In this document: positions 58,530-64,000 of the stretch, piece by piece
How the letters are laid out: the number at the start of each line of letters is the position of its first letter
Position numbering within the stretch: the first letter of the stretch is position 1
NCBI GenBank assembly: GCA_038503035.1
Contig: JAVSML010001159.1
Coordinates: 1 to 64,000 of the forward strand
Direction: 5' to 3'
Origin: Crocodylus rhombifer
Taxonomy: Eukaryota; Chordata; Crocodylia; Crocodylidae
DNA: 64,000 bases
Notes under the pieces: generated by a model
Databases searched by the model: none
Told to the model about the DNA's origin: nothing
Seen by the model: the letters and a program-made list of their open reading frames with translations, nothing else
Made by a program: the position numbers and the translations under genes

Positions 58530-61500
58530 TTGTGTGGGTGCAGCAGGGCACTGCTCACTGTCTGGGAGCTGGGGCAGCTCCAGCAGTCACCCGGAGCCCC
58601 CGGCACTGTTCAATCCCAGTTTCCAGACAGTGCACGGTGCCCTGCTGAGCCACACAGCACCCGTGCCATTGGGAGCTGCCGCACGGCTCACTTAAGGCGG
58701 CAACAGGTCATAGCCCCCACTCTTAGCACTACCATGCCAGCATCAGTGCTGGGAGAGGGGGCTGTACCCTGCCGCTGCTTGTCAGCCGTGCAGGGAGCGT
58801 AGGATGCGGGTGCAGCAGAGCTAGGAGTGGGGACTATACCCTGCTGCTGCTTTCCCCCTTCCACCTGGAGTGAGCTGCGCCCACATCCCATCCCCACCCC
58901 TCTCACCCCCCGTTGGGCAAGCAGCAGCAGGGCAGAGCCCCTGCTCTGAGTGCTGCTGCATCCGCATCTTGCATACCCCCCCCAGTCCCCTCCCTGAGTA
59001 ATGTGCCTCCCCGCCCCAGTTGGGCAGCTTGTCTCAGCCCCAGTCCCTCTCTCCCTCATACCCCTTCCCTTCCCCTCCCCCAGTCCCAACAAATTTACCA
59101 GCTGGAGGCCGCCGTGTCAGCTCCCTGTTTAGTCTATGGCCAAATTTCTGAATCAGCCGAATCTTTTCCAAAGCTTCTCCGAATTGATTCAGATGCTTCG
59201 AATCAATTTGGAGCTTTTAATTGGTCTCCTGATTTCATAGATTTTATAGACATTAGGTCTGGAAGGGATCTTGGAAGATCATCAAGTCCAGCCCCCTGCC
59301 CCAGGGGCAGGAATCCCAGCAAGAAAAACATCCAGGTTTCTCTTGAAGGCGGTCAAAGTAGGTGCTGGAACCACCGCTGGTGGCAGGCTATTCCAGACCT
59401 TGGGGGCTCAGACAGTAAAGAAGTTCTTCTTTATGTCCAGCCTGAAATGGTCTTGCAGGATTTTATAACTGTTAGACCTTGTCATCCCTTGGGGTGCTCT
59501 GGTGAACAAATGTTTCCCCAGACCCTGGTGAACACCCCTTATAAACTTAAAGGTAGCCATCAGATCACCTACTCTTTTCCCGAGTCCCATGGCTCTCAGC
59601 CTCTCGTCATAAGGTCTGTTTTCCTGACCTCTGATCATGTGCGTGGCTCTCCTCTGCACTCTCTCAAGCTTCTCTGTGTCCTTTTTGAACTGTGGAGCCC
59701 AAAACTGGACACAGTACTCCAGCTGCGGCCTCACCAAGGCCGAGTACAATGGGAGAATGACATCCCAGGATTTGCTTGAGAAACATCTATGGATGCAAGC
59801 CAGGGTTTTTCTTGCTTTACTAGCTGCAGCATCACATTGAAGGCTCATGTTCATCTTGTGGTCCATCCCAACCCCCAAATCCCTGTCATCCATAGTGCTA
59901 GCCAGCATAGCACTGCCAAGCCTATAAGCATGCTGCAGGATTTTCTTCCCAAGGTGGAGAACCTTGCATTTTTCGGTGCTAAATACCATCAGATTATCGT
60001 CCTCCCATTTGCTGAGCCTGTCGAGGGCAGCCTGGATTACCTCCCTGTCCTCAGGTGTGAATGCTTTACCCCAAAGTTTGGTATCATCAGCGAACTTGGC
60101 CAGTCCGCTTCTGACTCCAGTGTCCACATCATTAATGAAGAGGTTGAACAATATAGGTCCAAGAACACAGAGCCTTGGGGGACCCCATTGGTCACAGGGC
60201 ACCATGACGATTGACTTCTGTCAATCACCACCCTCTTGGTCCAACCACAGAGCCAATTCCCCAGCCAGTGGATCATGGTGGACCCAAGTCCACAATTGGT
60301 CAGTTTTGCCAAGAAGTGATCATGAGATACCAGATCAAAGGCTTTTTTGAAATCAAGATATGACATCAATCTCTTCCCCCTTGTCCAGGTGATAGGTCAC
60401 CTGGTCATAAAAGGAGATAAGATTGGTTAAGCACAGCCTACCTGCAATAAACCCGTGCTGGCTATCCCTCAGGGTGTTGCCATTGGCCAGTCTATTAAGA
60501 ATGGCCTCTTTAATAATATTTTCTAAAACCTTCCGCGGGATAGAGGTCAAGCTGATGGGCCTGTAGGTTGCTGGATCCACTTTCCTCCCTTTCTTGAAGG
60601 TAGGCACCACATTTACCTTCTTCCAATTATCGGGCACTTCACCAGAGCGCCAGGAGCTCTCAAAGATCCGTGCCAGGGGCTGAGCTATGATGCAGGCCAG
60701 CTCCTTGAGTCCTCTGGGGTGTAAATTGTCGGGGCCGGCTGACTTGAAGGTGTCCAGCCTCTCAAGGTGTTCCTTCACGAGGTCAGCATTGATAGAGGGC
60801 AAGAAACCACCTTCACTCAGGCATCCCTGTACTGTAATGGGCAGGGGCGTCCCATGGAACTTAAGAAAGACCGATGCAAAGTACCCATTTAGTAAGTTGG
60901 CTTTTTCCTGGGCATTGGTTGTCAGCTGTCCCATCTGGTTTAACAAGGGTACAGTGTTGCCCTTGTTTTTTCTCCAGCTCCCCACATATCTAAAAAAGGA
61001 CTTTTTATTGTCCCTGATACTTGTAGCCAGTTGGAGCTTCATTGCAGCCTTGGCTTTCCTGGTTCACTCTCTGCAGGCCTGGACCAGTGCAGTATATTCC
61101 TCCTTGCAGGTGGATTCCATCCTTTGTAGGTCTGTCTTTTTAGACACAGAGGAGGTCTGCTAGTTCCATGTTGAGTCAAGGGGGCTGCTGTGCCCTCTTG
61201 CGGCCCTTCTTCTAAGACAGAATAGCCTTAGCTTGTGCATCTAGGATCGCTACCTTGAGGAGCAACCACTCTTCCTGGACTCCCCTTCTCTTGGGGTCGT
61301 GGTCCCTTAGGGTCTCACTTACAAGTCTCCTGAGCTTGTCAAAGTCAGCCCTCCTGCAGCTGAGGACCTCTGTACTGCTGACTGACTTGACAGCTTTTTA
61401 GTGGATGGTGAAGGTGATCAGCTCATGGTTGCTGTCACCCAGCTTCCCTTCGATCGTTAGGTCGCCGATTAGGTCATCCCTGGTTGCCAGTACCAGGTTG

Positions 61501-62105
61501 AGCAGCACTGCCTCTCGTTGGCCCGTAGACTTCTTGAGTCAGATAGAGCTTATCCTCACACGTGAGGAAGCTTTGCGTCCACTCGGATTTGGCCAAGTGC
61601 TCTTCCCACGAGATGTCAGGGTAGTTGAAGTCTCCCATGACAACCGTGGACCAGGAGCCATGTGGCCTCAGCCAATTCCCTAGCAAACTCCTGGTCAACC
61701 TCTTGATTCTGGGAGGGAGGTCTGTAGTAGATTCCTACTATTGTATCTCCTGTGCTGTGTTCCCCATGGATTTTAACCCAGAGGGTCTCTAGTTGTCCAC
61801 CCTGGGTGCTGATGTCAGCTTGTAAGGACGCATAGCTGTCCTTGACATAGAGAGTTACACCTCTGCCCCTTTTGTCCACTCAGTCCCTCCTGTACAGGGT
61901 ATAGCCATCTATACCCATGGTCCAGTCATGGGTGGAGTCCCACCAGGTCTCCGTTATCCCTATGACATCATAATTGTTTGTGTTGATCAGGAGGACAAGT
62001 TCCTCCTGTTTATTCAGGATTTGATATGGATTCAGAGATTTAGTCCCCAAATTGGGCCAGATCTCCTCTAAATCAAATCGGCTACTGAAGCTTTACACCG
62101 CCCTA
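58530..62105. mobile_element. hAT-like element split by a CR1
   Basis: GATTCAG/CGAATC-type subterminal sequence at 59146-59228 and again at 62018-62105 matches the right part of the 2917-3684 element. The right terminus GAAGCTTTACACCGCCCTA at about 62087-62105 parallels GAAGCTTCACACAGCCCTA there. GC-rich sequence at 58530-59140 is its likely interior. The left terminus is not defined. A CR1 occupies 59229-62017. Confidence 0.6.
59229..62017 (-). mobile_element. CR1 LINE (2.8 kb) with EN and RT domains
   Basis: The most complete CR1 here, read on the minus strand. The endonuclease C-terminal half spans 61879-61474, with GIYYRPPSQNQEVD and the GDFNYPDISWEEH motif. RT runs from 61042 (SAGPDNLHPRGLKELAC), through GRLCLTNLISFYDQV, to motif A DFKKAFDLVSHDH at 60369-60037. 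The FADDTKLWG catalytic box is intact near 60090. The C-terminal end falls at 59408. The 3' end at about 59230 has TAGACATTAGGTCTGGAAGG, and the 5' end is truncated near 62017. Frameshifts and stops break it into about five pieces. Confidence 0.92.
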
Positions 62106-62106
62106 G

Positions 62107-62930
62107 TTTCCATCAATCAACATGCGTACATTCCATGTACCTAGTTTGAGGGGAATTGATTTCTTTCTTTTCCAACCGCTGAAGTGGGACCCCTGCCAGC
62201 CATGGTATGCTGGCCAGGGTGAGGTGAAGCAGAAAATATTTGGGGACACCTTTTCTAGTCCCTTCCTCATTTTACGAGGTGAGCAGTGCGGTCTTGAATA
62301 GGACTGCTGAGTCACTCGGGGGGGGCTGCCAAGTTCTACTGCTGCTTCTGTCCAGTAGAAAGCAACCCAAAGCCCTGTGTGCAGGTTTGCAGCTACAGCT
62401 TCCACTGTGTCCACACCTGTTGCTTAGTTGCTGGCCTGTCACCACAAGGCTTGTGCTGGGTGTGAGTTGTATGCGATTTAGATTTGTGTGAGGAAGAGTT
62501 GAGCAGCGTCGGCCTCATTCTTTCGTCCAAGCCAATTGGTATCCAGCGGCAGGAAAATGTCAAGATAGCTGGAGATTGGCCCAGATGCAGCAGATGACCA
62601 GGACATCTTCTGTGCCTTGTCCTGCTCTGTGTGCTCCACAGTGCATTGCTGTACTGCCACCATGGCCACTGGACCATAGGAGAGTCTCATCTGCCCAGTC
62701 AGCCAGAGTCAGACTTTACATGCAGGGGTAGGCATGTCTCTGTCTCCCCAGAGGTTGAGAGACTGACTGAGTACCCTCACCTGGTTTGGCCCTGCTGTGG
62801 CCATTGTCACATGCAGACAGCTACTTGGACCCATAGGTAAGAGTTGGATGCTGGTGAGGACCATCAGAGGAAGAGTTGCTCAGGTGAGCACAACATACTC
62901 TTTCTCTGGAGGCGCTGCCTCTCCCAGACA
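62107..62930 (-). mobile_element. RTE-like LINE, 5' region and endonuclease start
   Basis: The minus strand at about 62170-62110 encodes KLGTWNVRMLIDGN, the opening of the apurinic endonuclease domain of RTE-like elements. The upstream 5' leader extends to about 62930 and is C/T-rich. It stops abruptly at 62107, next to a hAT terminus. Same superfamily as the + strand fragment at 3.8-5.2 kb. Confidence 0.65.
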
Positions 62931-63680
62931 CGCCCGTTGGCATACTAAAATATTAAAAGCATTGAAATGATTATTAATTATTTGTATTATGATATCACTT
63001 AACTGAGTAAGGATTGAGGACCCGTTGTGCTTGGTGCTGTACGAAGTCAGGGTAAAAGACTATTCTTGATTTAAAGAGGTCCTTTTCTAAGCTACTTCAA
63101 TTTCTACCATAATACTTAACCCAAAATAAACCTTTGGATCATAATTCTTTGCGTTGATTTGTAATTGGAGTTCTCGTATTTTCATTCTGTAGTCACTGGA
63201 CTATCTTTTACGTTTGCATTATAGTGGCTTATCTATATTTTCAAAAAGGGAATAACCTATCTTGCCTGTACTGAAGTAATATTCTAGATATTACTCTTAT
63301 AATTCTTATACTAAGGATGTTGTATAAAACTTCAGTAAAGCTTTGTACCCCTTCTGTGGGCTTTTGAGCTGGTTCTACATGTACGCTTTCAGTTAGTATA
63401 GCAAAGCACAGCAGTTATTAGTATTCCATAGCACTTTAGGTTTTGTAATGTTTAGCTTGAAACATATCCTGTTGATGCAGACCACTTTCCTCTGAAATTA
63501 GATGGTTAGGCAGATGGTTTGCTAGTAAGTAATCTGTTTACAACTCTCAGGGTAAGCTTTGAAATATACTTTCCATGTACTCTTAAAGAAAAACTTAAAA
63601 TAGTTGGATGTTGCAGTTAGTTCTTCCTTTATGCAGCCTCATAGTTTACATTGTAACAGATTCGTGTCAGTTTTGCTTAA
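62931..63680. other. Intronic, unassigned
   Basis: AT-rich. No gene or repeat recognised. Confidence 0.4.
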
Positions 63681-63681
63681 G

Positions 63682-64000
63682 CTATAAAATCTCTAGTATT
63701 TGCAGCAGGTCTTGAAGCTCAACAGGGAGAAAGCCCTTCAACCTAAGTAGTACCTTTTTGTCCAGTGAAATACCATTTAAGTTTGACTTGGAAGTAAACT
63801 TTGGAAAATCACCATTGCCCAATTCATTTGTGCCACCAGTAATATTTTTTGGTAGTGTTTTTAAAAGGTCAGACATGCAGTGTTCCCAACACAGCAACAG
63901 CTCAGGATCCCCAGAAGCACACAGGTTTTTCCAAGAGAGAGGAAGCAAACAGCACCATGCTTCCTCTGGCAGCCCACTGCCCCAGAGATGGCCCATGGAA
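63682..64000 (-). other. Open reading frame running off the window edge, unknown
   Basis: A minus-strand frame of at least 104 codons is open to the last bases of the window and closes at 63682. It has mixed composition (ends LRLKGFLPVELQDLLQILEI) without GC bias or transposon motifs. I do not recognise it. Chance is quite possible; a processed pseudogene or an exon of an antisense gene is the alternative. Confidence 0.25.

Larger units (their letters stand above)
24258..64000 (+). other. PRKCZ: PRKCZ intron following the first coding exon (continues past window)
   Basis: No sequence resembling the next PB1 exon (Gly-Asp-Ile... with FEELCEEVRDMC-like residues) was found on the + strand up to 64000, so the intron is at least 39.7 kb. 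It is filled largely by transposons described separately. Any + strand hairpin or exon-like signal here would be part of the primary PRKCZ transcript. Confidence 0.75.

Noticed and set aside
58913..59779. 288-codon + frame
   Set aside because: It runs antisense through the CR1 3' end and the GC-rich hAT interior. The true coding remnant (RT) is on the minus strand.

Overview
This is a stretch of vertebrate nuclear genome, most likely crocodilian (alligator or crocodile); a turtle is the main alternative. The reasons are the dense CR1 LINE fossils of several ages, the many hAT-type DNA transposons with good target-site duplications, the spliced gene structure and the draft-assembly gaps (10 N at 27509-27518 and 400 N at 38524-38923). 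Nothing bacterial or viral is evident. Nearly all longer open frames are either transposon reverse-transcriptase debris or chance frames in GC-rich repeats.

One cellular gene can be recognised: the 5' end of PRKCZ (atypical protein kinase C zeta) on the + strand. A CpG island at about 22.2-23.2 kb carries six inverted CCAAT boxes spaced 28-47 bp apart, then a YY1-like site and a probable non-coding first exon ending at a GTAGGC donor (22712/22713). A second exon (24053-24257) opens with an upstream ORF. It then encodes the first 24 residues of the kinase (ATG at 24187) and ends at a GTAAGT donor in phase 2. I found no further PRKCZ exon, so the following intron runs from 24258 past the end of the window (at least 39.7 kb).

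Positions 1-22230 are upstream intergenic DNA. They hold a foldback hAT element (2917-3684), an RTE-like LINE (3800-5170), CR1 copies at 6.3, 9.6, 13.5, 15.5 and 18.6 kb, a 138-bp hAT MITE (7361-7498) and a Harbinger-like MITE (about 17.8-18.13 kb). The rest is unassigned AT-rich sequence.

Positions 24258-64000 are PRKCZ intron. CR1 and CR1/L3-like copies lie at 26.0, 26.6, 28.1, 38.2, 40.5-42.4, 45.8, 55.6-58.0 and 59.2-62.0 kb. hAT-like elements lie at 23.7 (in the preceding intron), 29.7, 31.9, 40.6, 41.8, 42.55, 43.55, 46.7, 49.7, 54.25 and 57.16 kb. Several are nested in one another. The main non-genic theme is that many of the DNA transposons have GC-rich interiors built as long imperfect inverted arms. 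As part of the PRKCZ primary transcript these would fold into long double-stranded hairpins.
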